DNA from: Raineyella sp044508675
Lineage (GTDB): Bacteria > Actinomycetota > Actinomycetes > Propionibacteriales > Propionibacteriaceae
Direction: 5' to 3'
Length of the DNA: 64,000 nt
Assembly: GCA_044508675.1 (NCBI GenBank)
Contig: JBIQHF010000006.1
Span: 1-64,000 of the forward strand
The position numbers were made by a program, and so were the translations under genes. The notes under the pieces are model-generated. The model saw only the letters and a program-made list of their open reading frames with translations, ran no database searches and was not told where the DNA came from. The stretch's first letter is position 1, and every line of letters starts with the position of its first letter. Shown piece by piece: positions 50,125 to 58,405 of the stretch.

Positions 50125-50895
50125 ATGCGGATCGTTGAGAGGGCCGTCGCCACGGTCGCCGCGGCGGTGGCGCTGGCCAGTGCCGGGGCGTACGCGTACG
50201 CCGCTCCGGCCGCCGGTGACGAACGCACCGGCACCTGGATCGCGTTGGGGATCGCCGCCTTGGTGGCGCTGGTCGCCGGGGTGGTATCCGCACTTGGGCC
50301 CTCCCGGGAGGTGTCGCGGCGGTCGTTCGAGGCGGAACCCTCCGAGCTTCCGGCCACGCCCGAGCCTCCGCTCCTGCCGTCCCGTCAGCCCCTGCTGCCA
50401 CGACCGAGCGCGGACGGCTACTCCGACCTGCCGGTAGGCACGTTGTCGGGGCGGGTGTCGAGGCCCCACCTCCCCAAGACGGCAGAGCCGCTTTGGTCCG
50501 AGGTCGCACCGGTCCCGCTCACGCAGCCGGCACCCCGCGCGCAGGCAACCCCGACGCCGCTGCGGCAACCGGCCCCACTCGCGCAGCCGGCCCAACCGAG
50601 GCGAGCCCAGGAGTCCCCGCACCCCACCCAGCCGTTCCCGAGGCCGGCTGTCCAGCCGCTTCCGAGACCGACCCAAGGGCAGGCTCAGTCGGTTCCGAGG
50701 CCGGCCGAGTCGCTGACCTGGGCAGAGCCGACCCATTGGGGATCGCCCGCAGCGCGGGCCGAGCAACCCCGACGTGCTGAGCAACCCCGACGTGCTGAGC
50801 CGCCGAAGCGGGCCGAGCAGCCGAAGCGGGCCGAGCCGAGCTCCTGGGCCGAGCCGAACCCGTGGGCGCGGCCCGGCGGTTCAAGCCAGGCCTAG
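50125..50895 (+). CDS. Membrane-anchored proline/glutamine-rich protein
   Basis: 256 aa from ATG 50125 (GGAAAGGG upstream); GTG 50119 is in frame. Two hydrophobic helices near the N-terminus (ATVAAAVALASAGAYAYAA and WIALGIAALVALVAGVVSAL) anchor a 190-residue disordered tail rich in P, Q, R and A. The tail contains a six-residue tandem repeat near the end (AEQPRR, AEQPRR, AEPPKR, AEQPKR). Its stop overlaps the convergent serC stop through a shared CTAG. No function assigned; a scaffold or envelope-spacing role is possible. Confidence 0.65.
   Translation: MRIVERAVATVAAAVALASAGAYAYAAPAAGDERTGTWIALGIAALVALVAGVVSALGPSREVSRRSFEAEPSELPATPEPPLLPSRQPLLPRPSADGYSDLPVGTLSGRVSRPHLPKTAEPLWSEVAPVPLTQPAPRAQATPTPLRQPAPLAQPAQPRRAQESPHPTQPFPRPAVQPLPRPTQGQAQSVPRPAESLTWAEPTHWGSPAARAEQPRRAEQPRRAEPPKRAEQPKRAEPSSWAEPNPWARPGGSSQA
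50758..50829 (+). repeat. Four 18-bp tandem repeat units in coding sequence
   Basis: Units start at 50758, 50776, 50794 and 50812; the first pair differs at one base, the second pair is more diverged. In frame, so unit number changes would only lengthen or shorten the basic proline-rich tail. Confidence 0.8.
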
Positions 50896-52004
50896 ACCAT
50901 CCTCTCCACCACGTAGTCGATGCACGTGGTCAGCGCCTCGACATCGGACGTGGGGACATTGGTGAACATGCCGATCCGTAACTGGTTGCGGCCCAGCTTG
51001 CGGTAGGGCTCCACATCGATGATCCCGTTGGCTCGCAGGGTCCGAGCCAGCTCGGCCGCGTCGACCGTGGCGTCGAAGTCGATCGTGCCGACCACCGGCG
51101 AGCGGTACTGCGGCTCGACGAAGGGGGTGGCCAGTTCGTGTGCTTCCGCCCACTGGTAGAGGTGGGCTGCGGACGCCTCCGTACGGCCGGTGGCGAAGGC
51201 CATGCCGCCGTGGTCGTTCAGCCAGTCGATCTGCTCGGCGAGCAGCCACAGCGTGGCCACCGCCGGGGTGTTCAGCGTCTGGTCCTTGCGGGAGTTGTCC
51301 AATGCGACCTGCAGGGACAGGATCTCGGGGATCCAGCGGTCCGAAGCGGCGATCCGCCCGATCCGTTCGATCGCGGTCGGGGACAGGAAGGCGATCCACA
51401 GGCCCCCGTCGGAACCGAAGTTCTTCTGCGGCGCGAAGTAGTAGGCATCGGTCTCGCCGAGGTCGGCGTCGATGCCGCCGGCGGCCGAGGTCGCGTCGAT
51501 CAGGGTCAGGGCGTCGGAGCCGCCGGCCACCCGCCGCACCGGGGCGGCGGCACCGGTGGACGTCTCGTTCTGGGCCCAGGCGTACGTGTCGACGCCGGCG
51601 ACCGGCTCGGGCACGGCTGCGCTGCCGACCGGCGCCTCGGCGAGGATCGGCCGGTCCAGGAAGGGGGCGCCGGCAGCAGCCTTGGCGAACTTCGAGGAGA
51701 ACTCCCCGTAGGTCCCGTGGGCGGAGCGCTGCTCGATCAGGGAGCACACAGCGGCGTCCCAGAACAGCGTCGAGCCGCCGTTGCCGAGCGCCACCTCGTA
51801 GCCCTCCGGGGCCCGGTAGAGCGTGGCCAGGCCCTCGCGGATCCGGTGGACGAGGCTCTTCACCGGCGCCTGCCGGTGCGAGGTGCCCAGCACGGCGGCT
51901 CCGGGGCCGGCCAGGGAGGCGAGGGCCTCGGGACGGATGCGGGCCGGGCCGCATCCGAAGCGTCCGTCGGCGGGCTTGATTTCAGCGGGGATCTGCACGG
52001 TCAC
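50892..52004 (-). CDS. serC: Phosphoserine aminotransferase
   Basis: 370 aa class V PLP enzyme for serine biosynthesis, of the actinobacterial SerC type. FGCGPARIRPEAL opens the protein; GNGGSTLFWDAA, WAQNETSTGAAAP, LIDATSAAGG and the lysine in YYFAPQKNFGSDGGLW mark the active site; NQLRIGMFTNVPTSDVEAL is near the end. GTG start at 52004, with both GGGAGGA and a weak -10 upstream. Probably follows the small gene at 52079 on the same strand. Confidence 0.96.
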   Translation of the reverse strand: MTVQIPAEIKPADGRFGCGPARIRPEALASLAGPGAAVLGTSHRQAPVKSLVHRIREGLATLYRAPEGYEVALGNGGSTLFWDAAVCSLIEQRSAHGTYGEFSSKFAKAAAGAPFLDRPILAEAPVGSAAVPEPVAGVDTYAWAQNETSTGAAAPVRRVAGGSDALTLIDATSAAGGIDADLGETDAYYFAPQKNFGSDGGLWIAFLSPTAIERIGRIAASDRWIPEILSLQVALDNSRKDQTLNTPAVATLWLLAEQIDWLNDHGGMAFATGRTEASAAHLYQWAEAHELATPFVEPQYRSPVVGTIDFDATVDAAELARTLRANGIIDVEPYRKLGRNQLRIGMFTNVPTSDVEALTTCIDYVVERMV

Positions 52005-52078
52005 GGGTCCATCCTCCCACCGGCGCCGGCAGGCACGGCCCGGCGGCCCGGTGGTAGGACGGCCCCGTCCAACTCCCC

Positions 52079-52459
52079 CTAGAGCTTCCCGAAGTGGGGC
52101 GGCAGGTCACGCAGCAGCCGCTCGTCGGCGCTGCTGGGCCGGTCGGTTCCGGCCGAGCGGACCCTGCGAGACAGCGGCCGTAGCCCCCAGTCGGCCACCA
52201 GGGCGGTCTGCGCGGCGGAGAACTGGGCGGCCGACAGCCCCTCCAACAGCTCCGCCGGCACCCGGTGCGGCCAGGCCTGACCCGAGTCGCGGGTGAGGTC
52301 GGCGTGCCGGCGCAGGGCCGCCCGGTCCCAGCCGGCCGCCCGGAGCCCGTCGGCGAGCGCCGCTGCGTCTGCGGGACCGGCAGGCAGGCCCGGCAGGTCG
52401 ACCCCGCACAGGGCGTACGCCAGGGCGCGGTGCAGGGCCGGCGCGGACGGGTCAGCCAC
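52079..52459 (-). CDS. Small hypothetical protein overlapping the UDPGP gene
   Basis: 126 aa from GTG 52459, overlapping the upstream stop by 8 bases. Leucine- and alanine-rich helices, e.g. ALHRALAYALCGVDLPGLPA and ALADGLRAAGWDRAALRRHA. No family recognised. Translational coupling to the UTP-glucose uridylyltransferase gene suggests a real gene, but the skewed composition leaves some doubt. Confidence 0.55.
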   Translation of the reverse strand: MADPSAPALHRALAYALCGVDLPGLPAGPADAAALADGLRAAGWDRAALRRHADLTRDSGQAWPHRVPAELLEGLSAAQFSAAQTALVADWGLRPLSRRVRSAGTDRPSSADERLLRDLPPHFGKL

Positions 52460-53867
52460 GTGCTGCCTCCGGCAGGCCGGCCTGGCCGTTGATGACGCTC
52501 CCGGACGGCACCCTGCCCGGCTGGTCGATGGCCGGCAGCGTGACGTCGCCGAGGATGGTCACCTCCCGGCCGAACGTCCAATCGCCCTCCACTGTCAAGG
52601 ATCCGGCCTCCCGCAGGCTCGGCGGCCCGTACGGGAAGCGCTCCTCGAAATCAGCGATCAATTTGTACGGGCCCGGCGCCAGGTCGACCAGCGGCGGGGT
52701 CTCGTCGACCCGGACCAGTGTGCCGTCGTCGACCACCCGGTAGACGTCGGACCGCAGCAGCAACAGGTCACTGGTGGTCTTGACCGGCAGGAACCGGTCC
52801 CGCGGCACCATGATCGCCTGGGCCCCCTCGAACACCTCGATGGCCGCGCCCATCGCGGTCTCCACCTGGAACACCTCGGGGGAGGTCGGGTCGGTGGGGT
52901 CCACGTTCTTGCGATTGCGGATCAGTGGCAGGCCGAGGATGCTGTGCCGCGTGGCCAGGGTGTCGGCCAGCTGCTGCAGGTCGAGCCACAGGTTGTTCGT
53001 GTTGAAGTAGCGGTGGCGGCCGATGTCGCTGAAGTAGTGCTCGTCCTCGGGGGCGGTCTGGGCCTTCTCCCGCAGCACCAGCCGGCCGTCGGAGTTGCGT
53101 ACGGCCAAGTGGCCGCCCTTCCGGTCGGCACCGGTGCGCTCGCACACCTCCATGGCGAACGGCGCGCCGGTCGAGGCGAACCAGCCGGCCAGCTCCGGCG
53201 ACGGCGAGGCGCCGAGGTTGTCGGCGTTGGAGACCGAGGCGTAGCGGTAGCCGGCATCGAGGAGCTGCTGGAGGGCACCCGAGCCCTCCAACGCGGTGTA
53301 CAGGTCGCCGTGGCCCGGCGGGCACCACTCGAGGGCAGGATTGTCCGGCCACTCGACCGGCCTCAGGTCGTCGGCCCGCAGCTTCGGCTCCTGGTTCTGC
53401 AGGAACTCCAGCGGCAGCCCATCCACGCGGAGGGCAGGGGAGGCAGCAAGTTCCGCCATGGTGTCGGCGCTGGTCGCGAAGGAGTTCATCAACAGCAGAG
53501 GCAGGCGTACGCCATGCGTGCTGCGGGCGCTGATGACCTGGGCGACGATCAGGTCGAGGAAACTGCGCCCGTCCCGGACCGGCAGCAGGGACTTGGCCTT
53601 CGTCATGCCCATCGAGGTGCCCAGGCCGCCGTTGAGCTTGATGATGACGGTCCGGTCGAGTGCCGCGACACCGGCGGCCCGGTCGTCGCTGGTCAGCGCC
53701 GTCTGGCGGGGCAGGTCCGAGACCGGCCGGATCGAGGATTCCGGCACCACGCCGGTGGCACCCTCGGCGAGCTGGTCGTAGTAGTGGCTGAACACGGTGA
53801 TGGCGTTCTCGGCCACTCCTGCTTGGCGCATCTTGTCCTGGGCAAGCGTGAGTCCCTCGATTGTCAT
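52452..53867 (-). CDS. UTP-glucose-1-phosphate uridylyltransferase, eukaryote-like UDPGP family
   Basis: 471 aa. Makes UDP-glucose from UTP and glucose-1-P. The nucleotide-binding loop KLNGGLGTSMG (77-87) followed by AKSLLPVRDG is the UDPGP-family signature, unlike the shorter GalU enzymes. Also seen are GHGDLYTAL, VSNADNLGA and RYFNTNNLWLDL. Such enzymes occur in bifidobacteria and propionibacteria. ATG 53867 is set by TAGACT 7 bases upstream; an in-frame start at 53888 would have no support. Confidence 0.93.
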   Translation of the reverse strand: MTIEGLTLAQDKMRQAGVAENAITVFSHYYDQLAEGATGVVPESSIRPVSDLPRQTALTSDDRAAGVAALDRTVIIKLNGGLGTSMGMTKAKSLLPVRDGRSFLDLIVAQVISARSTHGVRLPLLLMNSFATSADTMAELAASPALRVDGLPLEFLQNQEPKLRADDLRPVEWPDNPALEWCPPGHGDLYTALEGSGALQQLLDAGYRYASVSNADNLGASPSPELAGWFASTGAPFAMEVCERTGADRKGGHLAVRNSDGRLVLREKAQTAPEDEHYFSDIGRHRYFNTNNLWLDLQQLADTLATRHSILGLPLIRNRKNVDPTDPTSPEVFQVETAMGAAIEVFEGAQAIMVPRDRFLPVKTTSDLLLLRSDVYRVVDDGTLVRVDETPPLVDLAPGPYKLIADFEERFPYGPPSLREAGSLTVEGDWTFGREVTILGDVTLPAIDQPGRVPSGSVINGQAGLPEAARG

Positions 53868-53874
53868 GGCTGCC

Positions 53875-53880
53875 AGTCTA
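53875..53880 (-). promoter_or_regulatory. Putative leaderless -10 (TAGACT) for the UDPGP gene
   Basis: TAGACT, 7 bases, ATG 53867 on the minus strand. Confidence 0.45.
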
Positions 53881-53940
53881 CGGACCACGGGTCGCGCGGC
53901 TTCGGACGCCTGGCACGGTTCCGCTACTGTAGGGAGGCAG

Positions 53941-54013
53941 GGCCCCGTAGCTCAGGGGATAGAGCGTCGGTTTCCTAAACCGTGCGTCGGAGGTTCGAAT
54001 CCTCTCGGGGCCG
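53941..54013 (+). tRNA. tRNA-Arg (anticodon CCT)
   Basis: Acceptor GGCCCCG pairs with CGGGGCC, D-arm GCTCAGGGGATAGAGC, anticodon loop TTCCTAA giving CCT, T-arm GGAGGTTCGAATCCTC (TpsiC GTTCGAA), discriminator G. CCA is not encoded. Reads AGG codons. Confidence 0.97.
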
Positions 54014-54026
54014 CCCGGGAACAGCA

Positions 54027-54059
54027 GCGCCCCGTATCCTTCTCGCGGATACGGGGCGC
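54027..54059. terminator. Strong hairpin between tRNA-Arg and thioredoxin gene
   Basis: Perfect 13-bp stem GCGCCCCGTATCC / GGATACGGGGCGC with a 7-base loop. It lies 13 bases after tRNA-Arg and 40 bases after the stop of the convergent thioredoxin gene, so it can end both transcripts. Confidence 0.8.
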
Positions 54060-54098
54060 AGCTGCAGGTTCGGGGCCGGTGTCGACGGCCCGGCCGGT

Positions 54099-54458
54099 TC
54101 AGGCCAGGGGCTTGGCCTGGGCCTTGACCTCTTCCATGTCGAGCTCCCGGATCTGGGCGATCAGTCCCTTCAGGGACGAGCCGTTCATGGCTCCGGCCTG
54201 GTTGAAGAGCATGATGCCCTGACGGAACGCCATCAGGGTCGGGATCGCGGTGATCTGGAAATTTGCCGCGAGCTCCTGCTCGGCCTCGGTGTCGACCTTG
54301 CCGAAGACGATGTCGGTGTGCTCCTCGGACGCCTTCTCGTAGACCGGCGCGAAGCGCTTACACGGGCCGCACCAGTCAGCCCAGAAGTCGACGAGGACGA
54401 TCTCGTTGTCGTCGATCGTCTGCATGAAGTCTTCGGTGGTCAGATTCTTGGTGGCCAT
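54099..54458 (-). CDS. trxA: Thioredoxin
   Basis: 119 aa, standard length. Redox-active WCGPC with C30 and C33 in FWADWCGPCKRF, cis-proline in ITAIPTLMAF. Cytoplasmic disulfide reductant. ATG 54458 follows GGAAACGAGAG; the open frame extends upstream but the homology starts at MATKNL. The 208-base gap upstream of it (54459-54666) shows no other gene. Confidence 0.97.
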   Translation of the reverse strand: MATKNLTTEDFMQTIDDNEIVLVDFWADWCGPCKRFAPVYEKASEEHTDIVFGKVDTEAEQELAANFQITAIPTLMAFRQGIMLFNQAGAMNGSSLKGLIAQIRELDMEEVKAQAKPLA

Positions 54459-54666
54459 GGGTCTACTCTCGTTTCCTTTGGCTTCGGGGCGCAAGTCTGT
54501 CTCGTCGGCAGGGCCGTACGAGGAGTGCAACAGGGCTCGCGGTTCGGTTATTCCCGCACACCACATCGGGCGCTTCCGTGGCGCACCGTGGCCTCCACCG
54601 CGGGAACGGGCTCCACTGTATAGGCCCTGGGGGCGACCGGAACACCTCGTGGTGTCGCCGGAGGGA

Positions 54667-55446
54667 TCACTTGATCCCGACGAAGCGGCGCATCGGCACC
54701 GTGATGTGTACCGGGCGGCGATCGGCGCGCTCGGTCAGCGCATCGACCGCGGCACTGATCCGGACCGCCGCCACACCGGGCAGGTAGAGCGCCTCCAGCA
54801 GGCGCTCGGCGTCCTCGCGGTTGCGTACGGTGTAGGTGTAGCGCTCCCGGGCGTCCTCGACCTTGCGGATGCCGTGCGCGGCGAACAGGCTGGGCGTGGT
54901 GCGTTGGCTGGGCAGGCGGGGGGTCGAGTGCAGCACGGAGAAGAGCTTCGAGACGGCCGGGATGTCGTGCAGCTGCAGCGCCTGCCAGGACGGTGAGATG
55001 ATCGCGACCACCCCGCCCGGGGCCAGGACGCGCTCCACTTCCCTGGCCAGTACGGGCATCGGACGGACGACGGCGAATCCGAAGCTGCTGACCACCGCCT
55101 GCATGCTGGCGTCCTTCAGTGGCAGGTGCCGCGCATCGGCCCGCAGGAAGGTCCCGTCAGGGGAACGGCGTCGGGCCTCGGCCAGTTCGTGCGCCGACAG
55201 GTCCACGCCGATGACCTGTCGGTCCGGCCGGGCCAGCTCCCGGCCGACCGCCCCGGTGCCGCAGGCGAGGTCGAGCACGGTGGTGCAGGACTCGGAGACC
55301 GCCCGGGCCAACCAGCTGTAGGGGCTGCGCCCGCCGGACTCGATCCGCTGGAGCAGCTCCTCGATGGCGCCGACGTGGTCCCGATGGAAGTCGGTCAGGT
55401 AGCCCTGCCAGTCGAGCGGCCCAGTGCGCCTCGAGAACAATCCCAT
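54667..55446 (-). CDS. Class I SAM-dependent methyltransferase
   Basis: 259 aa. AdoMet-binding motif VLDLACGTGAVGRELA, then VIGVDLSAHEL and FLRADARHLPL, with PGGVVAIISPSWQAL as motif post II; UbiE/Methyltransf_11 type. The substrate is unknown. CACAGT lies 6 bases before ATG 55446. The long upstream open frame is not homologous and was not included. It follows the gene at 55464 by 17 bases on the same strand. Confidence 0.9.
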   Translation of the reverse strand: MGLFSRRTGPLDWQGYLTDFHRDHVGAIEELLQRIESGGRSPYSWLARAVSESCTTVLDLACGTGAVGRELARPDRQVIGVDLSAHELAEARRRSPDGTFLRADARHLPLKDASMQAVVSSFGFAVVRPMPVLAREVERVLAPGGVVAIISPSWQALQLHDIPAVSKLFSVLHSTPRLPSQRTTPSLFAAHGIRKVEDARERYTYTVRNREDAERLLEALYLPGVAAVRISAAVDALTERADRRPVHITVPMRRFVGIK

Positions 55447-55463
55447 GAGCACACTGTGCCACG

Positions 55464-56582
55464 TCACTGCATCGGTGGCCGGTGATCGGGGTGACGGTTC
55501 GTCTCCCGGGCGGACGGCCCACCTGCTGGGGGCCGGCGCATCAGCTCGATCACGTCGGCGCCGATGCTGCGGATCACGTCGCCGGGGCCGATCGGGCGGT
55601 CCGCGACCGCGGAGACCAGGGCGGCCAGACCCGGCAGCGCCTCGTCCTCCACCACGACGCGGGGCGCATCCACGGCGAGCAGGGGGTTGGAGCCATCGGG
55701 CCACTGCATGGTGAGCCGCTCCCAGGTGCGCAGCCAGGCATCAGAGATCTCTGCCACCGAGGGGACGCCGAAGAAGTGGCCCACCGGGGCGTGGTGGCGC
55801 AGGGCGACGAGGGGGGAGTCCTGGTAGATCCGGGCCAGGCGGACCCTGGCGTCGAGGTGGCGGCGGTGCTCCCGCGACGGACGCAGGGCGAAGGCGCACG
55901 GGTCGGCGCAGGTGTCACCGACGTCGGGGCGCTCGCCGGCCTCGATGGTGGCATGGTTCATCGCACACACCGACAGGGCGTCGCCCAGCCGGGAGTGGAA
56001 GCGGTCCAGGTAGGCGGTGTAGCCGGGGACGTCCCCGTCGCAGGCGTTGAGGGACCGCTTCGCGGTCGCGCGCTGGGCCGAGGTGTGGGGGCACGCCGGG
56101 TCGTCGGTGCCCCAGCGCCCGTCGGTGGAGACCCGCATCTGGGCCGGGTCCCCGGCGTGGCCGAGGGTGCCCTCCCAGGCCAGGTGGCCGAGGTACTCGC
56201 CGATCAAGTGGGCGGTGACGACGACCTGCAGCGACTCGTGGCGCGCCGAACGCAGCTGGACCACTTCGAGCATGAGCTCGTACAGCGGCACCAAGGATCC
56301 CAGCGCGCCCCGATTGCTCTCCCGTGGCTCCAGTGGGAACCGGGCACTGGCCAGGGCGGTCGCCCACGGTTGGTGGAACCCCTCCGCGATCGGACCGAAG
56401 TCCTCGGCGTCCAGGTCGAGGACCCGCTTGGCGGCGGTCGCCATCCTGCCGGCCTGTCCGATCTGGTCGGCATCGTCACCGGGCAGCATCGAGGCCGCAC
56501 GTCGCCCCAGCATCGAAGCGGACGCGTCATACCAGTGCGTGCTGACGAGGGCAATGATGGTGTCCCTCAGGTGGAGTGTCAC
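55464..56582 (-). CDS. Hypothetical cysteine/histidine-containing protein downstream of ideR
   Basis: 372 aa from GTG 56582, 13 bases after the ideR stop. No family recognised. Largely helical, e.g. PLYELMLEVVQLRSARHESL and VVVTAHLIGEYLGHLAWEG. A cluster of possible metal ligands lies in the middle: DPACPHTSAQR, LNACDGDVPGY, VCAMNHAT, and DTCADPCAFAL. A metal-related role fits the operon-like position but is inference. Confidence 0.65.
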   Translation of the reverse strand: MTLHLRDTIIALVSTHWYDASASMLGRRAASMLPGDDADQIGQAGRMATAAKRVLDLDAEDFGPIAEGFHQPWATALASARFPLEPRESNRGALGSLVPLYELMLEVVQLRSARHESLQVVVTAHLIGEYLGHLAWEGTLGHAGDPAQMRVSTDGRWGTDDPACPHTSAQRATAKRSLNACDGDVPGYTAYLDRFHSRLGDALSVCAMNHATIEAGERPDVGDTCADPCAFALRPSREHRRHLDARVRLARIYQDSPLVALRHHAPVGHFFGVPSVAEISDAWLRTWERLTMQWPDGSNPLLAVDAPRVVVEDEALPGLAALVSAVADRPIGPGDVIRSIGADVIELMRRPPAGGPSARETNRHPDHRPPMQ

Positions 56583-56595
56583 GGCGCGGCCGTCG

Positions 56596-57306
56596 TCAGT
56601 GGGTCGACGGGGACGGGGAGACGAAGACCATGGCGGCCACCTCGGTGGTGATCTCGCAGCCGGGCCCCTCCGCGGGGACCACGGCGACGCCTCCGTCCAC
56701 GGTGAAGGCCATGACCGTGGTGCCGGGCTCGATCCCTGCCCTGTGCAGGGTCTGCAGGACCTGCGGGTCGGTCTGCAATTGCTCGCTGAACCGCTCGATC
56801 ACGGCGGGGACCCTGGCGCCACCCGCGCCCCTGTCCCCGATCGCCTCGGACAGGCTGGTCGCCGGGGTGACGGCCGGGGGCGCGGCCACTCCCAGCTCCT
56901 CCAGACCCGGGATCGGATTGCCGTACGGTGAGGCGACCGGCTCGTGCAGTATCCCGACGAGCTTCTGCTCGACCTCGGCCGAGATCACGTGCTCCCAGCG
57001 GCAGGCCTCGTCGTGGACCAGTTCCCAGTCCAAGCCGATGACATCGGACAGCAGCCGCTCGGCGAGGCGATGCTTGCGCATCACCCGCATGGCACGGTCG
57101 CGCCCCTCGGGGCTGAGTTCAAGATGACGGTCGTCGCGGATGGTCAGGAGCCCGTCGCGCTCCATCCTGGCCACTGTCTGGGAGACCGTCGGGCCGCTGT
57201 GGTGCAGTCGCTCAGCGATCCTGGCACGCATCGGGACGATCCCCTCCTCGCCCAGCTCGAAGATGGTTCGCAGGTACATCTCCGTGGTATCGATGAGGTC
57301 GCTCAC
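56596..57306 (-). CDS. ideR: Iron-dependent repressor IdeR/DtxR
   Basis: 236 aa, usual length. Winged-helix N-terminus SDLIDTTEMYLRTIFELGEE, with recognition region RIAERLHHSGPTVSQTVARM, dimerisation/metal region (HRLAERLLSDVIGLDWELVH, EACRWEHVIS) and a C-terminal SH3/FeoA-like domain. Fe(II)-activated repressor of siderophore and iron genes. Start is GTG 57306, matching the family's first residues and set by TAGGAT 7 bases upstream; the longer frames starting 57315 or 57333 overlap that promoter. Confidence 0.95.
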   Translation of the reverse strand: MSDLIDTTEMYLRTIFELGEEGIVPMRARIAERLHHSGPTVSQTVARMERDGLLTIRDDRHLELSPEGRDRAMRVMRKHRLAERLLSDVIGLDWELVHDEACRWEHVISAEVEQKLVGILHEPVASPYGNPIPGLEELGVAAPPAVTPATSLSEAIGDRGAGGARVPAVIERFSEQLQTDPQVLQTLHRAGIEPGTTVMAFTVDGGVAVVPAEGPGCEITTEVAAMVFVSPSPSTH

Positions 57307-57313
57307 AAAGGTC

Positions 57314-57319
57314 ATCCTA
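57314..57319 (-). promoter_or_regulatory. Putative leaderless -10 (TAGGAT) for ideR
   Basis: TAGGAT, 7 bases, GTG 57306 on the minus strand. Confidence 0.5.
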
Positions 57320-57345
57320 TGCTGTCGCGTCAATCATCCCGGTCC

Positions 57346-58278
57346 TCACTGCGTCCGGGCGCGGTGCGCGGCCATCGCTGATTCCAGCACCTCGTCGACC
57401 ATGCCGGCCGGCAGCTTGCGCAGGTAGCGCGGGCTGTCCGGGTTGAGCCCCAGCTTCATCGCCCGGCCCAGCGCCAGCCGCTGGGCGACGACCAACTCGG
57501 CCTGGGGATCCAGACTCGACTCGACCAGGGTGGCTCCGGTGTCCAGGATCTGCTCGCCCAGGCCCTCCGGGGCCTCGCCGAAGACCCAGACGATCCGGCC
57601 CGGCTCGGCCACCGTGATCGGGCCGCGACGGTACTCCAGCATCGGGTACGCCTCCGCCCAGCTCGCCGAGCCCTCCCGGAATTTCAGTGCGGCCTCGTGG
57701 GCCAGGCCGATCGTCCAGCCGGTGCCCAGGTAGGTGATCTGCTCGGCGGACACATGCTCGTCCCGCAGCCGTTCCTGCAGGGCCACCCGGGCCTCGGCGA
57801 TGATCGGGCCCATGTCCTGGCCGAGCCAGGCCCGGTGCAGTGCCAGCACGCTGGTAGCGAAGCGGGTCTGGACGTAGCCGGCCTCGTCGGCGAACGGCAG
57901 GGTGATCTGTCGGTCGCACAGCTCGCCGATGGTCGACTCCTCGGACCCCGCGAAGGCCAGGGTCGGGACCCGTCCGCCCAGCTGGTGCAGCAGTGCCACC
58001 ACGTCCAGGGTGTCGCCCGAACGCGAGAGCACCACGACCCGGTCGAACTCTCGGCGGGCCGGGAACTCGCTGGCGACGAACGCGTCGGAGCGTCCCTGGC
58101 CACTGTCCTCCCGCAGCCAGGCGATCGACTGGGCGATGTGCCAGGCCGTCCCGCACCCGACGTACGCGACCCGCTCGCCGGCGGCCGGCAGCAGGTCGGA
58201 CACCTCGTCCAACAGGGCGACGGCACGCTCCCAGCACTCGGGCTGGGACGAGATCTCATCTGCGACGTAGAAGCTCAT
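57346..58278 (-). CDS. SIS domain sugar isomerase/aminotransferase-like protein
   Basis: 310 aa, two SIS (sugar isomerase) domains as in the C-terminal half of GlmS or AgaS: VAYVGCGTAWHIAQSIAWLR and EFDRVVVLSRSGDTLDVVAL in the first, ITYLGTGWTIGLAHEAALKF and EAYPMLEYRRGP in the second. It binds phosphosugars, probably amino-sugar phosphates. ATG 58278 follows GGAGG. It precedes ideR by 39 bases, which holds the ideR promoter. Exact reaction unknown. Confidence 0.88.
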   Translation of the reverse strand: MSFYVADEISSQPECWERAVALLDEVSDLLPAAGERVAYVGCGTAWHIAQSIAWLREDSGQGRSDAFVASEFPARREFDRVVVLSRSGDTLDVVALLHQLGGRVPTLAFAGSEESTIGELCDRQITLPFADEAGYVQTRFATSVLALHRAWLGQDMGPIIAEARVALQERLRDEHVSAEQITYLGTGWTIGLAHEAALKFREGSASWAEAYPMLEYRRGPITVAEPGRIVWVFGEAPEGLGEQILDTGATLVESSLDPQAELVVAQRLALGRAMKLGLNPDSPRYLRKLPAGMVDEVLESAMAAHRARTQ

Positions 58279-58358
58279 GGCACCTCCGGTAAGGTCGGCT
58301 GCCCTCACCCTACGGGGTCGGGGGGCCCGCGTCCCGCAAGCCGAAGGACCGGAGCAGG

Positions 58359-58405
58359 GGCCCTCAGGCGTGCGGGAGCACCGGCCCTCAGGCGTGCGGG
58401 AGCAC
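58359..58405. repeat. 23-bp direct repeat with 24-bp period at the end of the SAF gene
   Basis: Copies at 58359-58381 and 58383-58405 are identical. The second covers the last codons and stop of the SAF-domain gene; the first lies just beyond the stop, so the 3' end of the gene has been tandemly duplicated. Confidence 0.85.

Noticed and set aside
50758..50829. Short regular repeats as a CRISPR array
   Set aside because: 18-bp units are contiguous without spacers and encode an in-frame peptide repeat.
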